DNA of 64,000 nucleotides from Prorocentrum cordatum (lineage: Eukaryota; Sar; Dinophyceae; Prorocentrales; Prorocentraceae). The notes below the pieces were generated by a model, which did not search any database, had not been told where the DNA came from, and worked only from the letters and a program-made list of their open reading frames with translations. Position 1 is the first letter of the stretch; every line of letters begins with the position of its first letter. Of this stretch, positions 53,028-63,900 are shown in pieces. Made by a program: the position numbers and the translations under genes. The DNA is taken from the NCBI GenBank assembly GCA_963575745.1, contig CAUYUJ010014208.1:1-64000 (forward strand), written 5' to 3'.

Positions 53028-54105
53028 CTGTGGGAGATGGGTGGTACTTTTGACTGTAGAAGGCGACGCCAGCCAAGAGAAACTCGCGCTCCACAGCGAG
53101 CCGCAGCGCCGATGCATCGGCGATGCGGCGCGGCAGCTTCCCAGGGATGGCGAGGTCGAGCATGAGTCCCCGTAGACTGGAGCGGAAGGAGCTGGAGGAG
53201 CAGGGGGACCAGGGGGAGGCGGAGGGGAAAGGAGGGCCGGCGGTGCGCCCAGGGGGAAAGGCAGAGGAGATTTGGCCTCCTAAGGAGGCTCAGGAGCCCG
53301 AGAAACTTTCCAAGCCTCCCCCAAAGTCCCGACAATCTTCTCGGAAGACCCAAAGAGGCTTCCGTGAAACACCGCCGCCTCCGAAAAAACTTTCACCCTC
53401 TCACCTCACTTCCTCCCGTCGCGTGCCGCCGGTCCAGTCAATTAAGATCACAAGGATGAGTGACGGTCCGAGGGGCCCATTTCCTGCCCCTCGGCTTCAA
53501 TTCGGGTGCCCAAAGGCCTTGTATCAATACCGCGCGTCCATATGTCCTGGTCACACTGAATTGGTGCTTATCCCGATGCCCTGTCGTCGTCGTGCCAACA
53601 AGGATCTCGGTACGGCGATCTGGACATTTCTCCCGGGCTTTCGTCGCGCTTTAGGTCCTAAAGCTGCGAATTCTCCAGCAGCGCCGCGGACGGAGCACAT
53701 CACATTTTCGAATTCGGCTCTCTCCTTGGAGCCGCGCGCATTAATGTAAAACATCTCCACTTTTTGTACGGATGGAGGGCAGCACCTGCTCAACATCTTT
53801 ATTTTCAGGATTTTTAGTTTCACGGTCATAGAAATATAATTTTCCAACCACTGCGCGGTTGAAATACAAATCCTTGTCAAGAAACCTTGGTCTCCCCAGG
53901 GCCACCCTTTCATGTTAGGATCCTGAAGCTTGATCCCTCCACAGCTCTGGAGTGAAGACGAATTAGGTATAGACTGTAAGGATGGTGAGGGGCTCTTCAG
54001 AACACTCGCGACAAACTCATGAGCCAAACAGGATGCCTCTGGAATGCACCGACAAGTCTACCACGTCCGAGAGTTCAACACACCCAGTGATCGACTGTAA
54101 ATTCA
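53028..54105. other. unassigned DNA upstream of the Lon segment
   Basis: Includes a GGCCTCCTAAGGAGGC palindrome (about 53274-53289). A minus frame at 53551-54027 (FYINARGSKERAEFENVMC) is open for 158 codons without a recognised family. Confidence 0.4.
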
Positions 54106-54163
54106 CAAACTGACTTCCTCAGTCCGCCCCATCTGAATGAGCTCGAAACTCTCGCTCGGCAGA
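54106..54163 (+). repeat. 58-base repeat, first copy
   Basis: CATCTGAATGAGCTCGAAAC flanked by CTGACTTCCTCAGTCCG and CTCGCTCGGCAGA. The second copy, with a few differences, is at about 54535-54591. Confidence 0.85.
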
Positions 54164-54534
54164 ATCGGGAGCGGCCAAAAGGGGGGTGTCCAAGAGGGTG
54201 GGGTGCAAATCATGACCGGCGGCATGTGCGCGGCCCAGCGGGGGGGCCAGGGACGTAATGGAAAAAGAAGAGGTGCCATGAAATCTGAAGAAATATCATG
54301 GCCCGCGCCATGATATCCACCCCCCCCTAGTCATCACCCCCCTCTTTTCCGCCCCCGAGCCCAGGTCGCGCCAACGGCGTCTGCGAGCCCGGTGAGCTGC
54401 GCTGCCGAGGAACGTCGCAAACCAGCCTGGAAGGTGGGAGAGGGCCCGGGGTAGCGGCCGCGGCTGCGAAGGCTGAACCACTCGAGAGCGGCACAAACTC
54501 CAAGGTCCACCATCCCTGAATCGTCAAGAATCAA
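54164..54534. other. unassigned DNA with a 24-base hairpin
   Basis: ATATCATGGC (54293-54302) and GCCATGATAT (54307-54316) pair perfectly around CCGC. No gene recognised. Confidence 0.7.
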
Positions 54535-55170
54535 CAAACTGATTTCCTCAATCCGCCCATCTGAATGAGCTCGAAACTTTCGCTCGGCAGAAGCAGGGGC
54601 TCTCAATCTCTGACCGCAGGCGCGACGCATCCTGCTACCGCTCAAAATTACACGTTGCAACAACAAGCGGTACAGATACCGGCGGCCCGTGTCCCGCGCT
54701 TCGCTCTCGGGCAAGAGGGGGGGAGGAGGAGGAGGAGGAGGAGGAGGAGGAGGAGGAGGAGGAGGACGAAGAGGAGGAGGAGGAGGAGGAGGAGGAGGAG
54801 GAGGAGGAGGAGGAGGAGGGGAGGACGAGGAGGAGGGGGGAGGGGGCTCTCAATCTCTGATCGAAGGCGCGACGCATCCTGCCACCGCTCAAACTCACAT
54901 GGCGCAGCAACAGGCGGCACGGATACCGGCGGCCCGTGCCCCGCGCTCCGCTCTCGGGCAGGAGGGGGGGAGGAGGAGGAGGAGGAGGAGGAGGAGGAGG
55001 AGGAGGAGGAGGAGGAGGAGGGGAGGAGGAGGAGGAGGAGGAGGAGGAGGAGGAGGAGGAGGAGGGAGAGGGGGAGGGGGAGGAGGACGAGGAGGAGGAG
55101 GAGGAGGAGGAGGAGGAGGAGGAGGAGGAGGAGGAGGAGGGGGAGGAGGAGGAGGAGGAGGAGAAGGACT
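54535..55170 (+). repeat. 247 bp duplication, each copy ending in a (GGA)n tract
   Basis: CTCTCAATCTCTGACCGCAG (54600) recurs as CTCTCAATCTCTGATCGAAG (54847), followed in both by GCGCGACGCATCCTG and then CGGCGGCCCGTG and CTCTCGGGCA. Pure GGA tracts follow at 54720-54830 and 54965-55165. The 58-base repeat precedes the first copy. Confidence 0.88.
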
Positions 55171-55289
55171 AGACCGACCCGACCTTCCCTCGGGACGGCA
55201 ACCCCGACGCCAAGTGTCGGACCGAAGCGGCCCGGGATCGCCCCTGTCTTGGAGGGGCCCTGCCTCAGAGCCTCCGTCGCCGTAGGCTC

Positions 55290-55510
55290 GGAGGTCTGCA
55301 GCAGACCTGACCAGAGCAGCTGCAACTGTGCTGCTTTCGAGTTGGAGCGGTCTTCCTTGGTCATAACGTCGACTGGCATCAGGGGACGGGGTACCCAGCG
55401 GACAACTCCCGCTTCCAGCCAAGTCAATGGCCATCCTCTGGTTGGTCCTACTCCCCGAAGTGTCCTGGCCCAGAGTATCAAACAATCTATTGTCGTCAAC
55501 AACGCTCACA
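55290..55510 (-). pseudogene. Ty1/copia-type retrotransposon RNase H remnant with a frameshift
   Basis: One minus frame (55506-55414) reads SVVDDNRLFDTL, then GSRTNQRMAIDLAG. The next frame, from 55406, reads VVRWVPRPLMPVDVMTKED and then AAQLQLLWSGLLQT. In copia polyproteins the RNase H domain ends with a D-x-x-x-L-x-D/E block, an A-I-D-L helix and W-V-P-x-x-x-M-x-A/V-D-x-L-T-K, so the two frames are parts of one domain separated by a frameshift near 55410. Integrase, reverse transcriptase and LTRs were not found. RNase H would degrade the RNA strand during copying. This copy is broken. Confidence 0.7.
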
Positions 55511-56160
55511 TATCCCTCGGGTTGAGCATCAGCAACGCTTGGTACCAGGAGCGTGTCGCACTCCAGTGCATTACCCATCCAGCTGTTCCATCAACGAATT
55601 TGTGACTTCATCTTTAAGATGCCACGCTGCTCCTCAACTACGCCTTTCTATATCTGTGCATTACCCCTCACCCGTTCAACATGTGCATCATTATCTTTTT
55701 CTCGAGGGGCAGCGACTGCATATCCATCTTCAGCACAACTGATCTACGCCAAGCTGAGCTCAACCAGGCCAATTACATGCCCGGATACAGGGTGCCTAAG
55801 ATGGCTCAACCTAGCTCCGACTCCACGCCGAGTCCACGTCAACTGAGCTCAGTGAGGGCCTGGACTCAGAGTGCCCAAGAGGGCCCACCACCGCTTCCGT
55901 GTGGCAGCATGCCGCCTCCGAGACGGCAGGACGGTCTGTTGACGAGACGACCACCCTCGCTGCTTGACTGGTGCTTCTCCGCAGCCCCTCGGGCGACGGC
56001 CGGCCCGGGAACCAGGCAAGGGGGCTCGCAGGGGGACGCGCGCGAGGCGTCAGGGAACGAGGAGCACGGGGCGGCCCCGCACCCATCCCGACCGCGGGCA
56101 GAGGCTTCGCCGAGAGGAGAAACCAACTTTCGAGTGAAGCAAAATTCTGTAGTTGACCCC
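55511..56160. other. unassigned DNA upstream of the copia remnant
   Basis: No further reverse transcriptase block could be read in the minus frames. Repeated GAGCTCAG and GAGCTCAACC words lie at about 55755-55850. Confidence 0.4.
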
Positions 56161-56475
56161 CGGTTCGAAGACTCCTCCCTCCCTCCCCCTACTCCTCCTC
56201 CACCTCGCCCCTCCGTCCTCTCTCCTCTGTTGTGCCTCCTTCCTCCTCACCTCTTCCTCCTCCCCTCTCTGTCGTGCCTCCTGCCTCCAGACTCCTCCGA
56301 CCTTCGGGCTCACCCATCCTCCCTTCTCACTTCTCCGTCCTCCCCGAGAGGGGCGGGGAGGAAGAGGGGGATGAGAGGGGGGAGGGGGGATCATGAGAGG
56401 GAGGAGCTGGAGGAACGGGAGGAGGATGGGGAGGGGGAAGAAGAAGGAGGGAGGAGAGAGAGAGGAAAAGGGAGG
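56161..56475 (+). repeat. (CTCC) pyrimidine tract joined to a GGGAGGA purine tract
   Basis: C/T-rich DNA to about 56340 followed directly by GGGGAGGAAGAGG-type DNA to 56475. The switch makes a loose inverted repeat. Confidence 0.8.
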
Positions 56476-57212
56476 TGACTGAGGAGAAGGATGCTATTCC
56501 CTTCTTTCTCCCCGGCGGACCGTCCCTCAGGAGGCCCGCGTTGGGGAAGTGGACCTCAGCACCCGCTCGCGCTCGGGGGAACGACTGGCGGGGAACATCT
56601 TCCCCCCGTCCGCAATTGGCCTGGCAACGATCGGTGTTGGTGTATAGTTGGCGTGCTCCGTTCTTGCAGCGTGCAGCTGAGAAAGCGTGAGACCCAATGG
56701 GGGGGATAGGAGGACGATGACCACGACGAAGGACATATGCAATGGGCAATGTGAAGACATTGCGAACTGCATGAACGTAAACTTTCGAAAGTCCGCACGC
56801 ACCTCCGGAAACAGAAATTCAGTATTTTTTCTTTGATGGAACCTCGTAGTCTACCAGAAAAGAGTGGTTTCAAACGTGTGCCTCACCCGGGAGCGTATGT
56901 GGTGCAAGCTATGTGGTGCGAGTTGCTCGCAATGAGTTGTCCACTCCACTGCTCGCGCAAACATTCCACCCACCCACCCGCAACTTGGTTTGCAAACCTC
57001 ATGCGGTGGCGATTGCGATGAGTGCTTGGCGCTGGCTGGTGCATCTCTGCGGCCGCGCCAGCCCGCGCATGCGCGCGCAGCGGCCAGGTAGTTTGGCGTG
57101 ACCGACGCGGCCGCGGTGGTGCTGACCGCTCGGCACATCCAGGCGGACACTTGAGTGCGAGTCGGCGACTTGGGCGGGTGCGGTATCATGGCAACGTCGA
57201 CACTTGTAGATA
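56476..57212. other. unassigned DNA
   Basis: No gene or repeat recognised. Confidence 0.4.
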
Positions 57213-57213
57213 A

Positions 57214-57268
<55 letters not shown>

Positions 57269-57310
57269 TTGATGCTGATGCTGATGCTGATGCTGATGAT
57301 GATGATGATA
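57213..57310 (+). repeat. (GAT)n microsatellite
   Basis: About 17 pure ATG triplets, then GTTGATGCTGATGC variants. Confidence 0.93.
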
Positions 57311-57503
57311 GTAGCGATGTTGGTGACGATACTGACAGCGACGACGGCACGGCCAGTGACGGCGCTGATACCGATCACGCCGACGACGATGACGGCGTCT
57401 TCGCGTCAGTGATGAAGGTTTTGAAAAGAAGTCGAGATGCGCACGCGGCACACGCGCGAGAATGGCTCGCATGGTATTATTTGACGCGGACCGTGCCACC
57501 CCA

Positions 57504-58145
57504 GCACGCGCGCAAGGGCGTTCGAACGATTTCGACATGCGCGCGCGAAGCTTTTTTGGTAGGAATTCATGCACATGCTGACTAACTTATGGTTTTCTTA
57601 AATTCGCAAGAGCGCGCGCACGCTTTTGTTGAAACTCTGTGTTGCGAACCCTTTTTTTGTTATTTGGGCTCTCGATTTTGAAATCCTTCCGAAACCGATA
57701 GTTTTTAAGGATTTCGGCATGCGCGCGCGACGACGCGCGCGCGTGCACTTCGTCCCATGTTTTACAAAGGATTCTCGCGAGGGCACGCGCGCAAGGGCGT
57801 TCGAACGATTTCGACATGCGCGCGCGCGAAGCCCGTGTGGTAGTCTTTTCTGAAACTCTTTGAGCACCTATGGCTAAGATTTTCTGAAATTCTCTAAAAG
57901 CGCGTGGTTTTCTCAGCAATTCGCAAGAGCGCGCATTTTTCTCTTCTGTTTTTGAAAATCCGTGTTTCGAAACCAATGATTTTACATGTTTTTTTGGACG
58001 CTCGATTTTGGAATCCTTCCGAAACCGAATGTTTTGAGGGATTTCGGCATGCGCGCGACGACGCGAGCATGTGCACTTCGTCATATTTTTGGCAAGGGAT
58101 TCTTGAAAACTTATGGCTTTTGGTAAACGAATGTGCGCGCATAGA
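57504..58145 (+). repeat. ~280 bp tandem repeat, two copies
   Basis: GCACGCGCGCAAGGGCGTTC at 57504 recurs at 57783. Both copies contain AATTCGCAAGAGCGCGC, CTCGATTTTG followed by AATCCTTCCGAAACCGA, and GGATTTCGGCATGCGCGCG. Style and some words (GAATGTGCGCGC) recall the sub-repeats of the ~700 bp dispersed repeat. Confidence 0.88.
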
Positions 58146-58367
58146 TTTTTTGCAGAGAATGGCGGAGGGGGGGGCGGCGATACTGGCCTGGCTGGGACAG
58201 TATGAAATCAATGGTAGGATGGACATTGGGTCAGAATCCTGTGTGTTCTGCATCGGCTCCTGGGGGGTCCTGGAACCCCGGGAGGGGGGAGGGGTGGCAG
58301 AAGGCACCTCCCTCTAGAAAGGGGAACCTGTGAGGTGCAAGCTGTGTGGCCTAAGCTGCGTGGTGCA
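58146..58367. other. unassigned DNA
   Basis: No gene or repeat recognised. Confidence 0.4.
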
Positions 58368-58635
58368 GCAGCCACGGGGCGGCCACGGGGCGGCAACGCG
58401 GCGAAGCCTCGGCGGACCCCCCGTGCGCGGCAGGCGGCAGCGAGGCGGTCGCGGGCGGCGACGCGGCGAAGCCTCGGCGGACCCCCCACCGTGGGCGGCG
58501 ACGAGGCAGCCACGCGTGGCGACGCGGCGGAGCCTCGGCGGACCCCAGGTGGGCGACAACGGGGCGGCCACGGGCGGCGCGGCGGATCCCCCAAGTGGGC
58601 GGCAACGAGGCGGCCACGGGCGGCAGCGTGGAAAC
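58368..58635 (+). repeat. ~63 bp GC-rich minisatellite, about 4 units
   Basis: GACGCGGCGAAGCCTCGGCG and GACCCCC recur at about 58393, 58457 and 58519, with a shorter unit at 58575. Frames in both strands are open. Confidence 0.85.
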
Positions 58636-58976
58636 TCCTCGACAACCAACGACTCAGGGAGACAAGCAAGAACCCCGAACAGTGCAAGCAGCAAGTACAT
58701 ACGAGATTCCCAACGATTTTCCTGAACAACATCTCGAACAATATCCCGAGCAACCGTGCCCACCATATATACTGGCCAAGGCCATCATCAACATCCTCAG
58801 CAATATCCTTCTCGATATTCTCAACGATGTCCTGCACAATATTCAGTGGCCCTCAATATGATACCAATTATCCCAGAGCGACCCTACCTAGGATTTGGAG
58901 CCCCGAAGAGAGCAATATTAGTAGTAACGGTAAACGCCGTCCCTCTCCTTCTCCTCATCGTTGCAGTTGTAGCAGT
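58636..58976 (+). other. unassigned DNA with a short candidate frame
   Basis: The plus frame ending at 58861 contains PPYILAKAIINILSNI then LLDILNDVLHNIQW, an amphipathic-looking stretch produced by imperfect AATATC/CAACATC repeats. Coding status is doubtful. Confidence 0.3.
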
Positions 58977-58992
58977 AGCGGTAGTAGTAGTC

Positions 58993-59057
<65 letters not shown>

Positions 59058-59079
59058 TAGTAGTTAGTAGTAGTAGTAA

Positions 59080-59141
<62 letters not shown>

Positions 59142-59166
59142 ATAGTAGTAGTAATAGTAGTAGTAC
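58977..59166 (+). repeat. (TAG)n microsatellite
   Basis: About 60 TAG triplets with a few TTAG and AATAG interruptions. TAG stop codons fill one plus frame. Confidence 0.94.
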
Positions 59167-59417
59167 TAGCACAGCTTAATACCTACATCTACATCTAGAC
59201 CTACATCCACATCTACACCTACAGCTACAGTTACATGTACACATGCATCTACATCTACATCTACACCTACATCTACATCTACAGCTCCACTCACATCTAC
59301 ATCTACATCTACATCTACATCTACATCTACATCTACACCTACATGCACATCTACATCTACATCTACACCTACATCCACATCTACAACTACACCTACATCT
59401 ACATCTACATCTACACT
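59167..59417 (+). repeat. (CTACAT)n hexamer microsatellite
   Basis: About 40 units CTACAT and CTACAC with AGCTCC interruptions. Confidence 0.94.
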
Positions 59418-59530
59418 TTCGCATTGGTTTTGCTTTTGCTTTGCATTGCCTTTGCTATTGCTCTTGCATTTGCTTTTGCCTTTGCCTTTGCTTTTGCTGT
59501 TGATTTTGCTGTTGCTATTGCTGTTGCTTT
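59418..59530 (+). repeat. (TTTTGC)n hexamer microsatellite
   Basis: Units TTTTGC, TTTGCC and TTGCTG. Confidence 0.9.
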
Positions 59531-59815
59531 TGCTTTGCTATGCTATGCTGTGCTATGCTGCGCTATGCTATGCTATGCTATACTGTGATATGCTGCGCTA
59601 TGCTATGCTATGCTATGCTATGCTATGCTATGCTGCGCTGCGCTATGCTATGCTATGCTAAACTATGCTATGCTATGATATGCTGCGCTGTGCTATGCTA
59701 ATCTATGATATGCTATGTTGTGTCATGCTATGCTATGCTATGCTGCGCTATGCGGCGCTATGCTATGCTATGCTAAGCTATGCTATGCTAATGCTGCGCT
59801 GCGCTAAACTGAGCT
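59531..59815 (+). repeat. (GCTAT)n pentamer microsatellite
   Basis: About 55 units TATGC with TGCGC and TGTGC variants. Confidence 0.94.
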
Positions 59816-59905
59816 AATAAGCTAGGCTAGGCTAAACTAAGCAAAGCTAAACTAAGTTAAGCTAGGCTAAGCTAAGATGAGATAAGCAAAGCTAAGCTAA
59901 GGGGG
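59816..59905 (+). repeat. (GCTAA)n pentamer microsatellite
   Basis: Units AGCTA, AACTA and GGCTA, continuing directly from the GCTAT array. Confidence 0.88.
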
Positions 59906-60495
59906 CGCAACTAGGGGAACCACGGGGCGGATACTGGGGGAACCGCCTGGGCCGGTTCCCACTGCCCGGCCCTTTAAGCCAAGAGAGTAAGAACCCTTCT
60001 AGGCAGAGCCTAGGTAGGGACTGTGATCGGAAGATGACCTCCGTAGTGCGTCAATGTGGTCTTACTGTGACCTCCATATGACCTCAAGCGCGACGGCGTG
60101 ACGACTCCCAAACGGGGCTGCCTGGTAGGTACGCCTGTTATGCATGCTGCATGCTTGCTTGCTGGGCCATCGCGTGGATTAACGGGGATCTTTGGGTCCT
60201 GGCAGCCGCGGCATGCAGGGCGGGCGACGCGGGACACCCAAGGCCTGCGGGATCACCCGGGCTACTCGGGCCTGGCGGCCGCGGCCTGCAAGCCAGCCGA
60301 CTGTGAAGCTCTGCGCCGATGATGACCCAGGGCGGCCGCCCAGTGCCTGTGAAGCAGGTTATTCTCCAATCTATGCTAACGCTCCACTAGACCTCAAGGC
60401 CGCCCCCCGATTGTGAATCACACCTCGCCACTCATCTCTCGGGACCGCCCCGCGACTGCGAAGCACAATAAAAGCGAACTACCAAAAGAAGGCCG
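59906..60495. other. unassigned DNA with spaced CTGTGAAGC words
   Basis: CGACTGTGAAGC, GCCTGTGAAGC, CGATTGTGAATC and CGACTGCGAAGC occur at about 60297, 60346, 60408 and 60452, a weak tandem pattern of about 50-60 bases. No gene recognised. Confidence 0.5.
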
Positions 60496-60589
60496 AGGAG
60501 GATGAGGGGGAGGAACACAAGCACGAGAAGGGGGGTGGATGATGGAAGGGAAGGAGGAGGTGAGGAGGAGGAGGCGGAGTAGGAGGAGA

Positions 60590-60644
<55 letters not shown>

Positions 60645-61322
60645 GGATGAGGATGAGGAGGAGGAGGAGGAGGAGGAGAAGGAGGGGGAGGAGGAGGACG
60701 AGGGGAGGAGGAGGAGGAGGAGGAGGAGGAGGAGGAGGAGGAGGAGGAGGAGGAGGAGGAGGAGGAGGACGGAAGGAACACTAATGCAGGAATTCAGTGG
60801 GAAGACTGCGTCTGCTCACAGACACAGCGTTAATTACACAGACACGATGGAGCAGGATGAGGAGGGGAGAGGACAGAGGAGGGAGGGGGGGGATTGAGGA
60901 AGAGGAGGAGGAGGAGGATGATGCTGATGATGATGAGGAAGGAGGAGGAGAAGGAGGAGGAAGAGGAAGAGAAGAAGGAGGAGACGGATGAGGAGAAGGA
61001 TAATGAGAAGGATGAGGAGGAGGAGGATAACGAGGAGGAGGGAACATGGAGCAGGATGAGGAGGGGAGAGGGGGAGGAGAAGGAGGAGGAGGAGGAGTAT
61101 GGGGAAGAGGAGGTAGGGGGATGGGAGATGATGATGATGCTGCTGATGATGATGTGGATTGGGATGGGAATGATGATGCTGCTGCTGATGATGCTGATGA
61201 TGGCGATGATGATGATGGGAAAGGAAACGAGGAGGAGGACGAGGAGGAGGAGAAGGAGGAGGGGGAGGATCATGAGGAGAAAGAAGAAGAGGAGGAGGGG
61301 ACGGAAGGAATCTTAATGCAGG
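60496..61322 (+). repeat. GGA/GAT tracts in a ~532 bp duplication
   Basis: (GATGAT)n at 60590-60645 and (GGA)n to 60770, then ACGGAAGGAACACTAATGCA. A second GGA/GAT tract (60885-61300) is followed by the matching ACGGAAGGAATCTTAATGCA at 61300. The words GAGCAGGATGAGGAGGGGAG recur at about 60850 and 61050. Confidence 0.85.
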
Positions 61323-61439
61323 AATGCAGTGAGAAGACTGCGTCTTTCACAAGGCACAGAGCTACCATAGACCCTCCGAAAAAAAAGAAGAAAGACCAGA
61401 ACGCAGCAGGATACCCTACGCGCAAGACGGACCTGGAGC

Positions 61440-62750
61440 TTAAACTACCCCTGGACCCCGGGCGTCGAGTGGCTGCCGACTCTTGGGATGGCGGCCAGCC
61501 TCCAGCTGGACCAAGGCCTCTCTCCGAGAGGGAGATCCAGAATGCCGGGGCAGGGGGCCAAGACTTCCCTGCCCACCCTGACGGGCCCGTACGCCCCGCA
61601 TCGCCGGCACCAGACGACCGTGCCCGTGACGGCAACGTCGTGGCCCTCGGGCGCCAGCATCCTCGAACACGGCATCACGAGAGGCCCCCGCGGGCCAAAG
61701 GACCCCCACGCGGGAGTTCCGACCCCGCCCTCGCGGGCAGGGCCCGAACGCGCACCGACAACCCCAGCCCGAGCTGTCCCAGACGCCCCCCCGCAGAGCA
61801 GAGGGGCCCCAGCCGCGCCCCCGAGGGCAGGCACGGGGGCCCCCCTCCCCCCAGAAGGCCCCGGCCGAACAGCCAGCCGCAGCCGACCCAAGCCCGGCGG
61901 CAGCAGGAACCACCCTGACGAGGTGCCCGCAGAGTCCCCACCATGCCCCTCGCCCCGAACCCCAGGGGGGGCCTCGACGGGGGGATCGTCGTCAGCCTCG
62001 AGAACCAAAGCCTGCAACTCAGAGATCGCCGGGGGCCGGCGCAGCCTGTCTTTTCCACCATCAAGCTGCCAGCTCGACTCGGCAGTGCGCGCAGCTCTTC
62101 GACAACGGCACATGTCTCTCCCAGGCATCTCAACAAAATCATGCTCATGCAGCGCGAAACTGATCCTTCTCAAGTGCTCGGACGTCCTAAACGAGGCAAA
62201 CGTACTCGTGAGCTTCGCTTTGTCGGCCCACAACAACTCCAACCTGCAACTCCGCTGGACAGCCAACGCTTGGTACTTAGCATACTGTCGGGCCCCATTG
62301 TAGGCATCCTTAAAGAACCTGGCGTACCTTCTGGCAGCTTCACAGAAAAGGCCCTAGCTTGGCGAAGTAGGCCTCCCACATGTTCCCGACGTGCCACACA
62401 TTCGGAGGAAAGGGAGGGGCCTCAAGAGCAGGGTATAGGACCTCATCATCCGTCACGTGGGCAGGGCGCCAGGCAAACCTAGGAGGCTCACGGTCGAGAG
62501 CCACGGGCTGTCTCCAATCACCAGGGTACGTGAGGCGAATCGAAGGCATTGTCCCCAAGGCCTGCAGTCCAGCCGTCCTCTCGGCTCGGCCGACAATCTG
62601 TTGGACGCCTGCGAACCCGCCGTAATTACGCGGCGCGAGTGGGGACTCCTTTGGCGTCCAGCATTCCTGCCGGCCGCCGCAGCGCCGCAGCTCAGGGACA
62701 TCGCTGTGATATCCCGAGCCGTCGGTAAAAGTACAAGTCACCCCTGGAGT
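61440..62750 (-). pseudogene. non-LTR retrotransposon 3' part: RNase H, linker and zinc ribbon
   Basis: Read from high to low coordinates. TCTFTDGSGYHSDVPELRRC (about 62740-62690) is the first strand of an RNase H type 1 domain with its catalytic Asp. QIVGRAERTAGLQAL (about 62600-62555) carries the second acid, Glu. MWEAYFAKLGPF follows, and one frame over ARRYARFFKDAYNGARQY, leading to ALAVQRSCRLELLW. Near 61640-61540, VVWCRRCGAYG and APCPG form a C-x-x-C ... C ribbon, after which the frame changes again (EALVQLEAGRHPKSRQPL). I remember this order (RNase H, helical linker, CxxC...CPG, then a LEAGxHP end) from abundant dinoflagellate non-LTR elements. At least two frameshifts are needed, so this copy is inactive. 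Confidence 0.65.
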
Positions 62751-63115
62751 CTGGTAGCGACGTCCAACCAGCCCAGGAAAATGTGGGTGGGTGCCTCCTC
62801 GACTGGAGGCGGCACATCAATCTTTGGCCACCTTGGAATACCGATGGCCAGCGCAAACGAATCAACATCCTGGCGATTTTCCCCAATCGGTCCATGCTCC
62901 AATGTCGCGTCGCGAGCTGCGGCCATCTTGGGGTCAAGGCCACAGCCCTCCTCCTCATCCAACACTCTCTCTGTGAGGGCAGGACGCTGCAGAAAAGGCC
63001 TGGCCGAACGTCTCAACCTCATGTGGGCATGCTCACAATTTCGGGTCATCACACAATCCGTGCTTAAATAATCTGGCCTTGGGCCACAACAAATTTGACC
63101 AAAGGCTGCGCAGAA
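62751..63115 (-). pseudogene. region upstream of the RNase H relic, probably the same element
   Basis: The minus frame PPPVEEAPTHIFLGW (about 62825-62780) leads, after a frame change, into GDLYFYR just before the RNase H start. Further upstream, AHMRLRRSARPFLQRP (about 63035-62985) is protein-like. No reverse transcriptase catalytic block could be read, so the element is either truncated or has diverged beyond recognition. Confidence 0.4.
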
Positions 63116-63404
63116 CACATGCCCTTCCCGCCCCAGTCACCGCAACACAAGCACGAAGCCTGCGGGCCCAGAGCGACCGACTGGGCGGCTCAAAAACAAA
63201 ATGATGAGCAATGCGTCTCATCTGCCACCGATGGATTCCCAATCTGAGGAGATCACGAAAAAACCTGAGCGGGGTGGCCAGCAGCGAAAAACATGTCCCT
63301 CATCCGGCCCAATGAGGGTTGAGGAGTTCATCGCCCAGCCAATGCGCTTGAGCGAGAGGATCACCACCTTCAAGGGTCCGCGAGCCGACGCCCACGTCAG
63401 CAGG
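63116..63404. other. unassigned DNA
   Basis: No gene or repeat recognised. Confidence 0.4.
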
Positions 63405-63555
63405 GTGAGGAGGAGGCGGAGGAGGAGGAGGGGAGAGGAGGGAGGATGCAAGATGAGGGGGAGGAGGAGGAGGAGGAGGAGGAGGAGGAGGAGGAGGAGG
63501 AGGAGGATAATGAAAGTGAGGAGGAGTAGGAGGAATACGAGAAGGAGGAGAAAGC
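63405..63555 (+). repeat. (GGA)n purine tract
   Basis: GGAGGA, purest at 63455-63510. Confidence 0.92.
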
Positions 63556-63900
63556 GCCTCGCTGGCGAGGTGGCCGGCCGATCAACGGAATCGACGCGGT
63601 GCAACGGCGCTGACTTGTCCCCGAACCTCTAGAGAATCGGCTGTAACCGAAGCATCAGGCTCGAGCACACTCGATAATCCGGCCGAAACAGGGCGGCGTG
63701 ACTAAGCAGAGCACTGGAGGTTTCTGCGTGGGAGTACGACGTGTTTTTTTTTTTTTCTTCTTCCGACGAGTTGGTGCAATACACTGGCTTTGACAGAGTG
63801 CAATGAAAGGCCTGCGCCGTGCTCGCAGCAATGACAGCTGTCAGCTCATTGAGCCCGCGCCGCTGACGATCAACAAAGTCCTCCCACTACCGATGGAGAA
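63556..63900. other. unassigned DNA with a T13 run
   Basis: T homopolymer at about 63745-63757. Nothing else recognised. Confidence 0.4.

Noticed and set aside
57848-57870. Degenerate reverse spliced-leader-like sequence (TTTGAGC...ATGGCTA)
   Set aside because: Only about 14 of 21 positions match and it lies inside a tandem repeat whose other copy lacks it.
59035-59165. Poly-Tyr or poly-Val protein in the (TAG)n region
   Set aside because: It is a pure triplet microsatellite. Translated runs carry no information.
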